64,000 nt of DNA, from contig NZ_JALDAY010000002.1 in assembly GCF_022698165.1 (NCBI RefSeq), forward strand, positions 186,001-250,000. The letters run 5' to 3'. Each line of letters begins with the position of its first letter. Position 1 is the first letter of the stretch. Below, in pieces: positions 26,547 to 35,389 of this stretch. The position numbers and the translations under genes were made by a program. The notes below the pieces were generated by a model. The model did no database searches. It was not told the origin of the DNA and saw nothing but the letters and a program-made list of their open reading frames with translations. The stretch comes from Streptomyces cylindrosporus (lineage in GTDB: Bacteria; Actinomycetota; Actinomycetes; Streptomycetales; Streptomycetaceae).

Positions 26547-28322
26547 TCAGTTGTGGGCGCCCCGGATCCGGTCCATGACGCGCACTGGCTCCAGCGGAGC
26601 GGTGTCTCCACGCCAGGCGACGTGCTGGTCAGGGCGGATGAGAACGAGGTCGCGCTCGTACAGCGCACGCGCGTGTGCGTCGCGCACGTCGACGACCTCC
26701 AGCGGCACGCCCCGCTCGGCGGCGGCGCCGGTGAGCGCGGTGACGTCTTGGTCGGCGAACCGCAGCAGGGTGAATCCACGGTGGTGGAAGAGGTCGAACA
26801 GAGCCCGTCCGTCCTGGAGGAGAACGCTCGGTGGGCGGGCCCCCGGCCAGGTGCTGGGGGTGTACTCGTCCATCGTCTGGCGCGGGGGCCGGCTTGCGGT
26901 CTCATGACACATGACGGGTGAGGTGTCGTAGCGATAGCCGAGTTCGATGCCGAGGGCCTCGTTCTCCAGGTTCCCCAGGTCGCTGATCTCCCGCCCGAGC
27001 CGCATGCGGGCACGGGCCCCGACCCAGCGTTCGCTGTGGACGTCGGTCCGGTACGCGGCCTTGACCGCTCCCCGTATGGCACTGTGCCGGGCGGCGGCTG
27101 TGCGGTTGCGCAGCGCCACCCCTCGCCGCTCGTGTTCGTAGGCGCGCAGCAGACCGGGGGTGCCCCAGCCCTGGAGCACTGCGGCAAGTGCCCAGCCGAG
27201 CCCGATCGCGTCGCCGACACCGGTGTTCATTCCGTAGCCCCCGGTGGGGGGCACCTGGTGCACGGCGTCGCCGGCGAGCCATACCCGGCCGCTGCCGTAC
27301 GCGTCGGCCACGGTGAGGCGCGGTGTCCAGGCGTTGGCCACCAGGACGTTCATCTCGAAGCGGCGCCCGATGCGTTCGTAGACGAACTCGCGGGGGTCGA
27401 TGCGGTCGGCGTCGATGCCCACGCCGAGCGGGGCGTGCAGGGTAAAGGTGTCACCGTCGTTCTGGGAGATCACCGTCCAGCCCTCCGGCGACTGGAGGTG
27501 CCAGACGTTTCCGAATCGCCGGAAGATCTCGGGTTCGGGCGTCGTGAAATGCACGAGGTAGATGCGGCCGTCCATCGGCCGCTCCCCCGTCGCTCTGAAG
27601 GAGCGGGCCAGCATCGCCGCGGTGCGCGGAAGTCCGAGTTCCTTGATGAGCATGCGGCGCAGATCGGTCTCGTCCAGGCCGATGCCGAGCTGTCTGCGGG
27701 TGCGGCTGCCGGCGCCGTCGCATCCGGCGAGATACTGCGCCCGGACCGTACGCCGACGGCTGCCGTCCGCGGACACCAGGTGGGCGGTGACCCCTTCGGC
27801 GTCCTGCTCGAAGCTCTCCAGCCCCCAGCCGTACTGCACCCTGACATGTTTCGAGCGGGCCTCCAGCACGTCCCTCAGCGCCGGCTCCAGGATGACCTGG
27901 GATACCCGCATCCACGGTTCCAGCGGGAGGGTGCCGTCGTTGCGCTCACGGATCGTCTCGCGCAACTCATCGACACTGGGATAGTCGAAGGAGGCGAGCT
28001 TCCACCCCACCGCGCTCGTCGCCCACGTCACGCTGGTGGGCTGATCGGCCGGGATGGCGATCTTGCGGAGCTCGTCGGCGACTCCGAGCCGCCGGTACAG
28101 CTCCATGCTGCGCCCGTTGGTGACGTCCATCTTCGGGTGCCGAGTCGTGGAGAGGTTCCTCTCCACGAGCAGGGCCTCCACGCCGTGATGTTCGAGTTCC
28201 ATGGCCAGCGTCAGGCCGACCGGTCCCGCACCGACCACCAGCACCGACGTTCTCTCGACCGTCTCGGCTTCGGGTGCCTGCCCCCGTTTCGGGGGTGCCT
28301 GCTTGCTCATCTTGCGGCCCAT
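26547..28322 (-). CDS. FAD-dependent aromatic monooxygenase
   Basis: This ~591-aa protein belongs to the PheA/TfdB/MhpA-like flavoprotein hydroxylases. It has an FAD-binding GxGxxG (VLVVGAGPVGLTLAMELEHHG), an internal DG motif (AGCDGAGSRTRRQLG) and the GD motif (VWLAGDAVHQVPPTGGYGMNTGVGDA). A C-terminal thioredoxin-like domain starts at about residue 470. It should hydroxylate a phenolic ring with NAD(P)H and O2. It is the last gene of a unit containing an extradiol dioxygenase and a fumarylacetoacetase-type hydrolase, consistent with making the diol for ring cleavage. The start is ATG 28322; ATG 28310 is possible. Confidence 0.9.
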   Translation of the reverse strand: MGRKMSKQAPPKRGQAPEAETVERTSVLVVGAGPVGLTLAMELEHHGVEALLVERNLSTTRHPKMDVTNGRSMELYRRLGVADELRKIAIPADQPTSVTWATSAVGWKLASFDYPSVDELRETIRERNDGTLPLEPWMRVSQVILEPALRDVLEARSKHVRVQYGWGLESFEQDAEGVTAHLVSADGSRRRTVRAQYLAGCDGAGSRTRRQLGIGLDETDLRRMLIKELGLPRTAAMLARSFRATGERPMDGRIYLVHFTTPEPEIFRRFGNVWHLQSPEGWTVISQNDGDTFTLHAPLGVGIDADRIDPREFVYERIGRRFEMNVLVANAWTPRLTVADAYGSGRVWLAGDAVHQVPPTGGYGMNTGVGDAIGLGWALAAVLQGWGTPGLLRAYEHERRGVALRNRTAAARHSAIRGAVKAAYRTDVHSERWVGARARMRLGREISDLGNLENEALGIELGYRYDTSPVMCHETASRPPRQTMDEYTPSTWPGARPPSVLLQDGRALFDLFHHRGFTLLRFADQDVTALTGAAAERGVPLEVVDVRDAHARALYERDLVLIRPDQHVAWRGDTAPLEPVRVMDRIRGAHN

Positions 28323-28328
28323 TTCTCG

Positions 28329-28357
28329 TACGACGGTGTACGACTGTCTTCTACGAC
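28329..28357. promoter_or_regulatory. Triple TACGAC repeat before the FAD monooxygenase
   Basis: TACGAC occurs at 28329, 28339 and 28352 in the 41-bp gap between the DoxX stop and the monooxygenase start. The first two make an inverted-like GTCGTACACCGTCGTACG block on the minus strand. It may be a regulator site for an internal promoter. Confidence 0.3.
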
Positions 28358-28363
28358 GATGAT

Positions 28364-28702
28364 CTAGAGGAGGACGACCAGGTAGCCCGCCACAAGGGCA
28401 GCCGAGACAACCGCCGGCGCCACGCCGAGCAGTCGGTCCCCGGCACGCAGGTGCGCCACGGCCGCACCGGCGAGCAGCAGCAGGAACCCCGCTGCGGCGG
28501 CGACGCCGACACCAGTGACCGCCCATCCGACGAACAGGCCGATCACACCCGTGAGTTCGAGCAGACCGATGACCCGGTAGGCGCCGACGCTGAACCCGAC
28601 ATGAGCCGCTCGCTCGGCCATCGCAGGGATGGCCACGACCTTTGTGGCGCCTAGCAGTCCGAACCAGACGGCCAGGACGAGGGTGAGGATGGTGAGTGAC
28701 AT
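28364..28702 (-). CDS. DoxX family membrane protein
   Basis: This 112-aa protein has four hydrophobic helices and the DoxX-like pattern: GLLGATKVVAIPAMAERAAHVGFSVGAYRVIGLLELTGVIGLFVG. It starts 1 bp after the acyl-CoA ligase stop, so it is translated with it. DoxX proteins are small membrane partners often found in oxidative catabolic operons; a direct role in the pathway is not shown. Confidence 0.8.
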   Translation of the reverse strand: MSLTILTLVLAVWFGLLGATKVVAIPAMAERAAHVGFSVGAYRVIGLLELTGVIGLFVGWAVTGVGVAAAAGFLLLLAGAAVAHLRAGDRLLGVAPAVVSAALVAGYLVVLL

Positions 28703-28703
28703 G

Positions 28704-30617
28704 TCAGGCGTCTCCTGGCTGCTGTGTGACGATGCGGCAGGGCACGGTGTAATCGGCCACCCTGCGTTCCACTTCGGCTGTGGTGAGGGCCGACGCCGAG
28801 GCGCGCAGCGTCACCGTGGCCGTCACCGAACCGGATTCGGCCTCGGCGATGACCTGCTCGACGTCGTTGATGTCCCGCAGGGCGTCGGCCAGCACACGGC
28901 GTGTGGCATCGGCGCGGAGCGGAAGCTTGTACGGCTTGCCCACGGCGGTGAGGGGCAGGGTGTCCAGGACGCGGACCGCCTTGGGAGCGGCTGCCGCCTC
29001 GCTGACGTGTGCGGCGGCCCAGGCGCGGAGTTCGTCCTCCGTGACACCGCGGTCGGCGACGGTCACGTACGCCACCGGCACCTCACCCGACCGACGGTCC
29101 GGCTGGCCCACCGCCTGTGCTCCGGTAACCGCGGGGTGCGTGAGCAGGGCGTCCTCGATCACCCGGGGATCCATGTTGTGGCCCCCGCGGATGATGAGGT
29201 CCTTCGCCCGCCCGGTGAGGTGGAGAAAGCCCTCCTTGTCGAGGTAGCCCAGGTCGCCGGTGTCGAGCCAGCCGTCGACGACCTTTCCCAGGCTGTCGAT
29301 GTGGTACCCATGCTCGTCACGGCCCTGGACGTAGCCGGGAAAGACGGTGGGGCCACTGATGAGGACCGTGCCCACCTCGCCGGCCGGAAGCCCGGCGGGC
29401 AGGAACCCCGACACGGCGTCGACGTCGACGATCTTGATGTGCTGGTACGGCATCCGCTGCCCGACCGAGCCGGGCCGTCGCACGTCCAGGAAGCCGCGGA
29501 CGCTGGCGCACGTCGCCTCGGTCAGTCCGTACCCTTCGAGGAGCGGGATCCCGGTCGCCGCCTCGAAGCTGTTCCGTACGCCCTCCGGGAGCGCGGAGGC
29601 GCCGACGACCGCGAAGCGCATCGAGCTGATGTCGGCTCCGTCGACCGGACATGTGGCCAGGGCCGCGTAGACGGTCGGCACGGCGCTCATCGTGGCGACG
29701 CGGTAGTGCTCGACGATGCGCCAGAAGTCTTTGAACAGCGAGATGTCGCGGTAGCCCAGCGGGCCCGCCCACACCACCTGCTGTCCTTTCAGCAGCGGTG
29801 AGAGGAGCGTGACCACGAGGGCGTTGACGTGGAACAGCGGCAACGCGGCGAAGACGACCGAGTCCTCGTCCGCCGCGGTGTTGGCGCCGATCATCCAGGC
29901 GTCGCTGACCTCGTTGGTGTGGGTGTGCGCCGCGAGTTTCGGCAGTCCGGTGGTACCACCGGTGTGGAAGACGGCCGCGATGTCGTCGGCGGTGGGCGCT
30001 GTCCCGAGGAACTCCTCACCGGGGAACGGCGCCGCCGCTTCGGACACGTAGCCGACCACGACACCCTCGACGGACGGCAGGGGCGGTGCCGCGCCGTCCG
30101 CTCCGGTGGGCCGCAGGGCGAGCAGGGCACGCACCGCTCCGCCGCGCGCCAGCTCAAGGGCCGCCGCCCACAGCGCCTCGTCGAGTTCGGGGCCGGCGGC
30201 CACCAGAACCCGGGCGCCCGAGAGCCGCAGCAGCTCCCGCACGTGGGCCGGGTTCAGCGCGCCGTTGACGGGGGCCGCGACACCGGCGGCTTGGGCCGCC
30301 AGCGTCGCTACGATCAGCTCCTGGCAGTTGGGGGACAGGAGCGCGACGGCGTCCTCGCGCCGGACTCCCAGGCCGTAGAAGAGGTTCGCGACACGGTTGA
30401 CCTGGGCGTGGAGCTCGGCGAACGTCACCATGACGGGCTCGCGCCAGCGGGCGGCCTCGGGCAACACGACGACGGCCGTGCGCTCCGGCCAAAGGTCGGC
30501 GGCGCGGCTCAGCACGTCGTACGTCGTGGCGGGCACGCCCCGGGCGGCCAGAGGCACCGCTTCGATCGCGGCCAGGTCCTCGGGGCGGTCGTAACGGTCG
30601 GGCCAGAGCTCGGTCAC
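28704..30617 (-). CDS. Acyl-CoA/aryl-CoA synthetase (AMP-dependent ligase)
   Basis: The GTG start at 30617 overlaps the upstream stop (GTGA), giving 637 aa. Adenylation motifs are present: the phosphate loop FHTGGTTGLPKLAAHTH, EGYGLTEATCA, GWLDTGDLGYLDKEGFLHLTGRAKDLIIRGGHNMDP and the C-terminal lysine region GKPYKLPLRAD. It activates a carboxylic acid with ATP and CoA. In this operon the substrate could be the hydroxyaryl acid or an acid released by ring cleavage. The protein ends with a ~60-residue extension beyond the usual ligase C-terminus. Confidence 0.9.
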   Translation of the reverse strand: MTELWPDRYDRPEDLAAIEAVPLAARGVPATTYDVLSRAADLWPERTAVVVLPEAARWREPVMVTFAELHAQVNRVANLFYGLGVRREDAVALLSPNCQELIVATLAAQAAGVAAPVNGALNPAHVRELLRLSGARVLVAAGPELDEALWAAALELARGGAVRALLALRPTGADGAAPPLPSVEGVVVGYVSEAAAPFPGEEFLGTAPTADDIAAVFHTGGTTGLPKLAAHTHTNEVSDAWMIGANTAADEDSVVFAALPLFHVNALVVTLLSPLLKGQQVVWAGPLGYRDISLFKDFWRIVEHYRVATMSAVPTVYAALATCPVDGADISSMRFAVVGASALPEGVRNSFEAATGIPLLEGYGLTEATCASVRGFLDVRRPGSVGQRMPYQHIKIVDVDAVSGFLPAGLPAGEVGTVLISGPTVFPGYVQGRDEHGYHIDSLGKVVDGWLDTGDLGYLDKEGFLHLTGRAKDLIIRGGHNMDPRVIEDALLTHPAVTGAQAVGQPDRRSGEVPVAYVTVADRGVTEDELRAWAAAHVSEAAAAPKAVRVLDTLPLTAVGKPYKLPLRADATRRVLADALRDINDVEQVIAEAESGSVTATVTLRASASALTTAEVERRVADYTVPCRIVTQQPGDA

Positions 30618-31015
30618 AGTGATGCCTTCCGGTAGCCGTACCAGGCCCACGTCGCGTTGAGCGCGTCCCAGGCGCCGAAGACCAGCAGTCCGGCCGGCAG
30701 CCAGTCCGCGATCACGATGACGGTGGCGAAGCAGAAGAAGAGGTAGCGCGAGTAGATGCACCAGCGCACGAAGGCCGCGGGCAGGTCACGGGCCATCGGG
30801 AAGTAGACGAGGCCGAGGTTGAGGATCAGGGCTCCGAAGACACGGATCCAGTTGTCCTCGATGTCGGGGAAGCCGAACAGACCGATGAGCTGGTTCGGCA
30901 CCAGGAAGAGCAGTGCCCCGACGGTCATCATGTAGCAGCCCCAGACCCTCAGGGACAGGCGCAGCGGTTTCGGGTCGCCCTGGGCGGTCTGTGCGGTGTG
31001 TGCAGTCGTCGACAT
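30614..31015 (-). CDS. Small four-helix membrane protein, unknown function
   Basis: This 133-aa protein starts at ATG 31015 after AAGGAA. It has four hydrophobic segments (for example WGCYMMTVGALLFLVPNQLIGLFGF and YLFFCFATVIVIADW). Its stop overlaps the ligase start. I recognise no named family, though its size and topology recall DoxX-type proteins such as the one two genes downstream. Placement in the operon suggests a membrane-associated accessory role. Confidence 0.75.
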   Translation of the reverse strand: MSTTAHTAQTAQGDPKPLRLSLRVWGCYMMTVGALLFLVPNQLIGLFGFPDIEDNWIRVFGALILNLGLVYFPMARDLPAAFVRWCIYSRYLFFCFATVIVIADWLPAGLLVFGAWDALNATWAWYGYRKASL

Positions 31016-31038
31016 GGTGTTTCCTTCGGTGCTGCCGC

Positions 31039-31977
31039 TCAGGTGAACCGAACGACGGTGTGCTGGGTTCCGAGGTCGATGGCGCCGTCGTCGGTGGCGA
31101 CTCCGGCCTCGATGACGTCACCGTCATGGAGGTAGCGCGGGTTGCCGGCCTGGCGCTTGAAGAAGGTCTTCCACTTCAGGTGAGCGGGCAGGAGCGAGGC
31201 GATGAACTGCACCACCTTCGGCGGAGCGCTGAGTGCGGTCCCGATGGGCGTACCGGTGAGGAGCAGATCGCCTGCGTCGAGGCGCTGGAAGCGGGTGAGA
31301 GCCCGCAGTGCCTCAAGCGGCTGGAACACCATGTCCCCGGCGACCAGCGCGTCCTGACGGACCTCCCCGTTGACTTTGAGACGAAGCCTGAGGTCGGTGA
31401 ACCGCTTGAGCTCGTCGGCGTCGAGAAGGACGAGTTCAGGTCCGACGGGGGTGAACGTCGGATAGGACTTGGCCTCGAAGAACTGGGTCTTGGGCAGCTG
31501 CACGTCGCGGGCGCTGACGTCGTTCGTGACCACCAGGCCCGCGACGTAGTCCGCGATGTTCTCCGCCATGATCCTCGTGCCGACCGGCATCGACCGGCCG
31601 AAGACGATGCCGATCTCGACCTCGTAGTCGAGGAACTGGACGTGGGCCGGCTTGACGACGTCGTCGAACGGTCCGGAGATCGAGCCCGACGTCTTGCGGA
31701 AGAACGTCAGCGGCACGGTGTCGGGGTTCATGCCGGCGTCCGCGATGTGCGACCGGAAGTTGGTCATCTGAGCGACGACCCGGCACGGCGCGGTGACGGG
31801 CGAGATGAGACCGAGGCGCTCGACAGGGACCGTCCCCTCGCTCGCCGCGGCCCTGGCGATCGCCGCACGGTCGGCGAGGAGCTCTCCGGTGGTGGCGGCA
31901 CTCGTTTCGATCTTCGCCGCGCCGGTGGGCGTACGCACCCACCATGCGTCGTTGGTACGCAGGACGGAAATGCTCAT
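31039..31977 (-). CDS. Fumarylacetoacetate hydrolase family protein
   Basis: This 312-aa protein has the metal-binding residues of the FAH fold: DYEVEIGIVFG (Asp-x-Glu-x-Glu) and VTNDVSARDVQLPKTQFFEAKSY, with GDLLLTGTPIGTA near the C-terminus. Such enzymes hydrolyse C-C bonds of acylpyruvates or hydrate/decarboxylate ring-fission products. Its ATG overlaps the dioxygenase stop (ATGA), so the ring-cleavage enzyme and this hydrolase are made together. It is one of four FAH proteins in the window. Confidence 0.9.
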   Translation of the reverse strand: MSISVLRTNDAWWVRTPTGAAKIETSAATTGELLADRAAIARAAASEGTVPVERLGLISPVTAPCRVVAQMTNFRSHIADAGMNPDTVPLTFFRKTSGSISGPFDDVVKPAHVQFLDYEVEIGIVFGRSMPVGTRIMAENIADYVAGLVVTNDVSARDVQLPKTQFFEAKSYPTFTPVGPELVLLDADELKRFTDLRLRLKVNGEVRQDALVAGDMVFQPLEALRALTRFQRLDAGDLLLTGTPIGTALSAPPKVVQFIASLLPAHLKWKTFFKRQAGNPRYLHDGDVIEAGVATDDGAIDLGTQHTVVRFT

Positions 31978-33140
31978 GAGGTAGCCACTTTCAGCAGGCC
32001 GCGCAGGCGCGACAGGTCGAACTCGTTGTCTTCACGGAGAGCGGTCACCATCGAGCGCAGCTCGCGCAGGGACTCCCGGCCGGGGCTGATGCCCAGGAAG
32101 TCCTTGGTGGCGGGAGGGCCCCACTGCGCCAGGCGGGATGCCGTCATCGGCGCCCAGCCGGGCTCCAGGGTGCTGTCGAACATGTCACCGTCGGTGAAGT
32201 GCTCGACGAGGAAGCCGTCGGGGTCGCGCCAGTAGTCGAAGATCTGGCTGCCCTGGTTGTGCCGGCCGATGCCCCAGGAGCGGAAGTACCCCTGATCGAG
32301 CAGGTACTGGCCGCCGGCCGCCAGTGCGTCGAGGTCGGTCACCTCGTAGGCCGAGTGGACGTAGCGGTTGGACGGCCCCAGGGTCAGGGCCAGGGTGTGG
32401 TGGTCGGTCAGGGTGCCGCCCCGGTCGCAGCGGACGAAGCTCATGGTCGGGCCGCGTTCGCGCTGCCCCTCGTAATAGAGGAAGTCACTGACGATGAGGC
32501 CGAGGTGCTCCAGGTACCAGTTCAGCGTCCCCATGTAGGTCGTCGACTGCAGAACCACATGCCCCAGGCGCCTGACGCCCGCCGGCTCGCGGGGCGGCCG
32601 CTGGATGCCGTTGATCCGGTCGAGCTCGCCGCCGAAGTTGAAGCGCAGCGGCTCCTGCGCCGAGAGGGCGGGGAGCTCATCCGTGTCGGCGACGACCCGG
32701 ACCCGTAGTCCGTTGGGGTCGAGCAGATCCACGACAGAACCGCCCAGCGTCTCGGGCAGGGCCTGCACCCGGGTACCAAGGGTGTCGCCGAGCCGCAGCA
32801 GATCGCGGGTGTCGGCGGCGCGGAAGGCCGGGCCGAGGAACCGCGACCTGCGCCCCTTGCGGATAATCACACACGGGGCCCCCGCCTGTGTCCCCCGCAG
32901 ATGCAGTTCGCGCCCGTCACGGTATGACGTGACGAAGCCGAACGCCCGGCCGAAGGCCTCGGCCCGGTCCAGGTCGGGCTTGAAGAACTCCAGCCACGCG
33001 ATGTCGTGAACCTTGATCACCGGGTTCGCCGCCCGGCCCGGATGCTCCCCGGCCAGGGCGCCCCGCTCGGAGTGCAGGTCATTGTGCGTGCCGTGATGGC
33101 CGTCGTGCGTACCGGCTCCGGCGCTGGGGTGAACAGCCAT
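31974..33140 (-). CDS. Type I extradiol ring-cleavage dioxygenase (VOC superfamily)
   Basis: This 388-aa protein starts at ATG 33140 after a perfect AGGAGG. Two vicinal-oxygen-chelate modules follow a His-rich leader (HDGHHGTHNDLHSE, residues ~11-25). The C-terminal module has the iron ligands LGHVVL (His), DHHTLAL (His) and GFLVEHFTDGD (Glu). It should cleave a catechol-type ring next to the hydroxyl pair. It is the first gene of a unit with a hydrolase, ligase and hydroxylase. The divergent promoter has long direct repeats and a TetR gene. Confidence 0.88.
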   Translation of the reverse strand: MAVHPSAGAGTHDGHHGTHNDLHSERGALAGEHPGRAANPVIKVHDIAWLEFFKPDLDRAEAFGRAFGFVTSYRDGRELHLRGTQAGAPCVIIRKGRRSRFLGPAFRAADTRDLLRLGDTLGTRVQALPETLGGSVVDLLDPNGLRVRVVADTDELPALSAQEPLRFNFGGELDRINGIQRPPREPAGVRRLGHVVLQSTTYMGTLNWYLEHLGLIVSDFLYYEGQRERGPTMSFVRCDRGGTLTDHHTLALTLGPSNRYVHSAYEVTDLDALAAGGQYLLDQGYFRSWGIGRHNQGSQIFDYWRDPDGFLVEHFTDGDMFDSTLEPGWAPMTASRLAQWGPPATKDFLGISPGRESLRELRSMVTALREDNEFDLSRLRGLLKVATS

Positions 33141-33152
33141 GGTCACCACCTC

Positions 33153-33210
33153 CTGAAGAAATATTCACTAACGAAGCTGACGTCAGTCAATAGAACTGAA
33201 GAAATATTCA
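33153..33210. promoter_or_regulatory. Operator array between dioxygenase operon and TetR gene
   Basis: A perfect 15-bp direct repeat, CTGAAGAAATATTCA, occurs at 33153-33167 and 33196-33210, 43 bp apart (about four helical turns). Between them lies the perfect palindrome CTGACGTCAG (33177-33186). The A/T-rich repeats stand out from local composition and probably bind the divergent TetR protein. Confidence 0.65.
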
Positions 33211-33271
33211 AGAAACAAGTCTCAGCGGCTAGAGTGCAGACAGAGCACGTACGGGTGGGATGGAGGACGCG

Positions 33272-33937
33272 ATGGCCGACAAGAGCGTGGCCGAGAAGAG
33301 CGCACCCCGGCGCATCGACCGGCGCCGGGCACGGACACGACAGGCACTGGTGTGCGCGGCCCAGCGCATGCTGGCCGAGGGACGGACCGACGTCCCCATC
33401 CTGGAGATCACCGAACTCGCCGACATAGGAGTCGGTTCCTTCTACAACCACTTCGACAGCAAGGAGGAGCTCTTCCGCGTCGCGGTCGAGGAGGCACTGG
33501 AGTGGTGGGGTTCCCTCATGGACCGTCTCACGGCCGATGTCGACGATCCCGCGGTCTCGTACGCGCAGAGCTTCCGCATGACGGGCCGCCTGCACCGCCG
33601 CCACCAGGAGCTGAGCAAGGTCCTCCTCAATCACGGGCTTGAGCTGGCCCACTCCAACCGGGGCCTGGCTCCACGCGCCCTCAACGACATCCGTGCCGCG
33701 GTGGACGCCGGACGATTCGAGGTGGAGGACCTGGACCTCGCGCTGGCGATGACGGCGGGCGCCGCGCTGGCGCTGGGCGCACTGCTGCACGCGCAACCGG
33801 ACCGGGACGACGGCAAGTCCGCGGATCGGGTCGCCCTCGGCCTGCTGCTCCAGTTCGGCATGCCCGCCGAGGAGGCCGAGCGGATCTGCTCGCTCGGCCT
33901 GCCGGATTTCGATCTTGTCGACACGATGGTCGGCTGA
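33272..33937 (+). CDS. TetR-family regulator of the ring-cleavage operon
   Basis: This 221-aa protein starts at ATG 33272 with GGAGG 5 nt upstream (ATG 33260 is also in frame). The HTH is ARTRQALVCAAQRMLAEGRTDVPILEITELADIGVGSFYNHFDSKEELFRVAVEEAL. The ligand domain is typical. It is divergent from the dioxygenase operon, with the repeat array between them, so it is the best candidate for that operon's repressor. Confidence 0.92.
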   Translation: MADKSVAEKSAPRRIDRRRARTRQALVCAAQRMLAEGRTDVPILEITELADIGVGSFYNHFDSKEELFRVAVEEALEWWGSLMDRLTADVDDPAVSYAQSFRMTGRLHRRHQELSKVLLNHGLELAHSNRGLAPRALNDIRAAVDAGRFEVEDLDLALAMTAGAALALGALLHAQPDRDDGKSADRVALGLLLQFGMPAEEAERICSLGLPDFDLVDTMVG

Positions 33938-33943
33938 ACGAAG

Positions 33944-33964
33944 CGCCCGCCGGACCGGCAGGCG
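33944..33964 (+). terminator. Possible hairpin after the first TetR gene
   Basis: CGCCCGCCGG (33944-33953) and CCGGCAGGCG (33955-33964) pair with one mismatch around one base; the real loop would be wider. It lies just after the TetR stop. There is no T-run, so the call is tentative. Confidence 0.35.
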
Positions 33965-34029
33965 CCGGCGTCACCCCGGCGGCGATCGGCGGTCGGCCCA
34001 CCGTCTGCACGAACTGGAGATACACAGCT

Positions 34030-34668
34030 ATGACCAGGGGGAATACGGACCGCAAGCAACGCGCCAACGGCGCGGAGTCCCGTCGTCGCATTCTCGATGC
34101 CGCGGTGGAGATCGCGGGTGAGCGCGGCTACGACGGCACGTCCATCGCGGCCGTGAGCGCCAAGTGCGGACTACCCGCGAGCTCGATCTACTGGCACTTC
34201 AGGGACAAGGACGACCTGATCGCGGCAGTGATCGAACGCGGCTTCAAGAGCTGGCTCGCGGCCGTCGCACTGCCTGGAGAGGAGACCGGGACACCACTGG
34301 AGCGGGTCACCGCCATGGCCACGAACGTGGCGAAGGCGCTCGCCGACTCACCGGATTTCCTGCGCCTCGGCCTCATGCTCGCCCTCGAACGCCGTCCCAC
34401 CGAGCCTCGCGGCCGAACCGTGTTCCTGCAGGTCCGCGAGATCGCCCACCGGAGAACCGTCGATGTGGTCAGGACTCTCTTCCCCGACCTGGACGACGAC
34501 GCCTCCGAGACGCTGACCACCTACGCCATCGCCGGCGCCGACGGCCTGTTCACACACCGGGAGATCACCGGTGACACCGTCGACCTGGTGGCGTTGTTCG
34601 AGCTGCATGCGCGACTGGTCTACGACGCGGCGACCCGCATGGCGGAGAGGGCACAACCATGCAGCTGA
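34030..34668 (+). CDS. TetR-family transcriptional regulator
   Basis: This 212-aa protein has an HTH at residues ~17-60 (ESRRRILDAAVEIAGERGYDGTSIAAVSAKCGLPASSIYWHFRDKDDLIAAVIERGF). It overlaps the following TetR gene by 10 bp, so the two are co-expressed. Targets are unknown; it is the second of three consecutive TetR genes. Confidence 0.92.
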   Translation: MTRGNTDRKQRANGAESRRRILDAAVEIAGERGYDGTSIAAVSAKCGLPASSIYWHFRDKDDLIAAVIERGFKSWLAAVALPGEETGTPLERVTAMATNVAKALADSPDFLRLGLMLALERRPTEPRGRTVFLQVREIAHRRTVDVVRTLFPDLDDDASETLTTYAIAGADGLFTHREITGDTVDLVALFELHARLVYDAATRMAERAQPCS

Positions 34669-35309
34669 CCGATCCTCCGAGTCACACACCGAGGCGCAGC
34701 ATCGCACGCTCGAATCGCGCACGGATTCTCGCGACCGCCCGGGAGGAGCTTCGGGACAACCCTGACGCGACTCTGGACCACATCGCTCAGGCGGCCGGCG
34801 TCGTGCGACGCACTGTTTACGGGCACTTCCCAGGCCGGCATGAACTGATCACCGCCCTGACACAGGAAGCCGGGCAGGCACTTGAGCAAGCGTTCACGGA
34901 GGCCAGGGCTCCCGGCGCCGATCCGGTGGAGGCGATGGCACGGATGGTTCTGGCCGCCTGGGCGGTGGGCGACGAGTACCGCATGCTCATCTCGTTGGGG
35001 CGCCGCCACCTCGGCGAGGACGCCCTGCGCCTCGCACTGGCGCCCGCCCGGGAAGAGGCCACGTCCATTTTGAAGCGTGGTCAGGATGAGGGCGTCTTCG
35101 ACGACCGGGTCCCCGCACCCGTCCTGGCCCTGGGACTGGAAGCACTGATGCTGACCCTCGCCGAGGCACACGCCACATCTGTGTGGACGGATCCCACCGG
35201 CGAGGCTGCGACGGCCGCCTTTCTCGTCGCCGCCGGCGTGTCTCCGGACATGGCCACGCTGCGCGTCCGGGGCGTCGTGCACGAGTCGGCGGAGCGCCGA
35301 CGATCTTGA
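34659..35309 (+). CDS. TetR-family transcriptional regulator
   Basis: This 216-aa protein starts at ATG 34659, inside the preceding TetR gene (10-bp overlap), after GGAGAGG. The HTH is SNRARILATAREELRDNPDATLDHIAQAAGVVRRTVYGHFPGRHELITAL. A perfect hairpin spans its stop codon. It is the third TetR gene in a row, and coupling with the second suggests joint regulation of one process. Confidence 0.92.
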   Translation: MQLTDPPSHTPRRSIARSNRARILATAREELRDNPDATLDHIAQAAGVVRRTVYGHFPGRHELITALTQEAGQALEQAFTEARAPGADPVEAMARMVLAAWAVGDEYRMLISLGRRHLGEDALRLALAPAREEATSILKRGQDEGVFDDRVPAPVLALGLEALMLTLAEAHATSVWTDPTGEAATAAFLVAAGVSPDMATLRVRGVVHESAERRRS

Positions 35310-35320
35310 CGGCGCTCCGC
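35289..35320 (+). terminator. Hairpin spanning the stop of the third TetR gene
   Basis: Perfect 11-bp arms GCGGAGCGCCG (35289-35299) and CGGCGCTCCGC (35310-35320) enclose a 10-nt loop that contains the TGA. It would terminate the TetR pair and separates them from the remnant and sugar operon that follow. Confidence 0.6.
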
Positions 35321-35389
35321 TGCGAGATCCCGGGTTCCGTCGCCCCCAGCCGGTGACGCTTCCTCGGTGAATGCCGGAAGGATGCCGGG

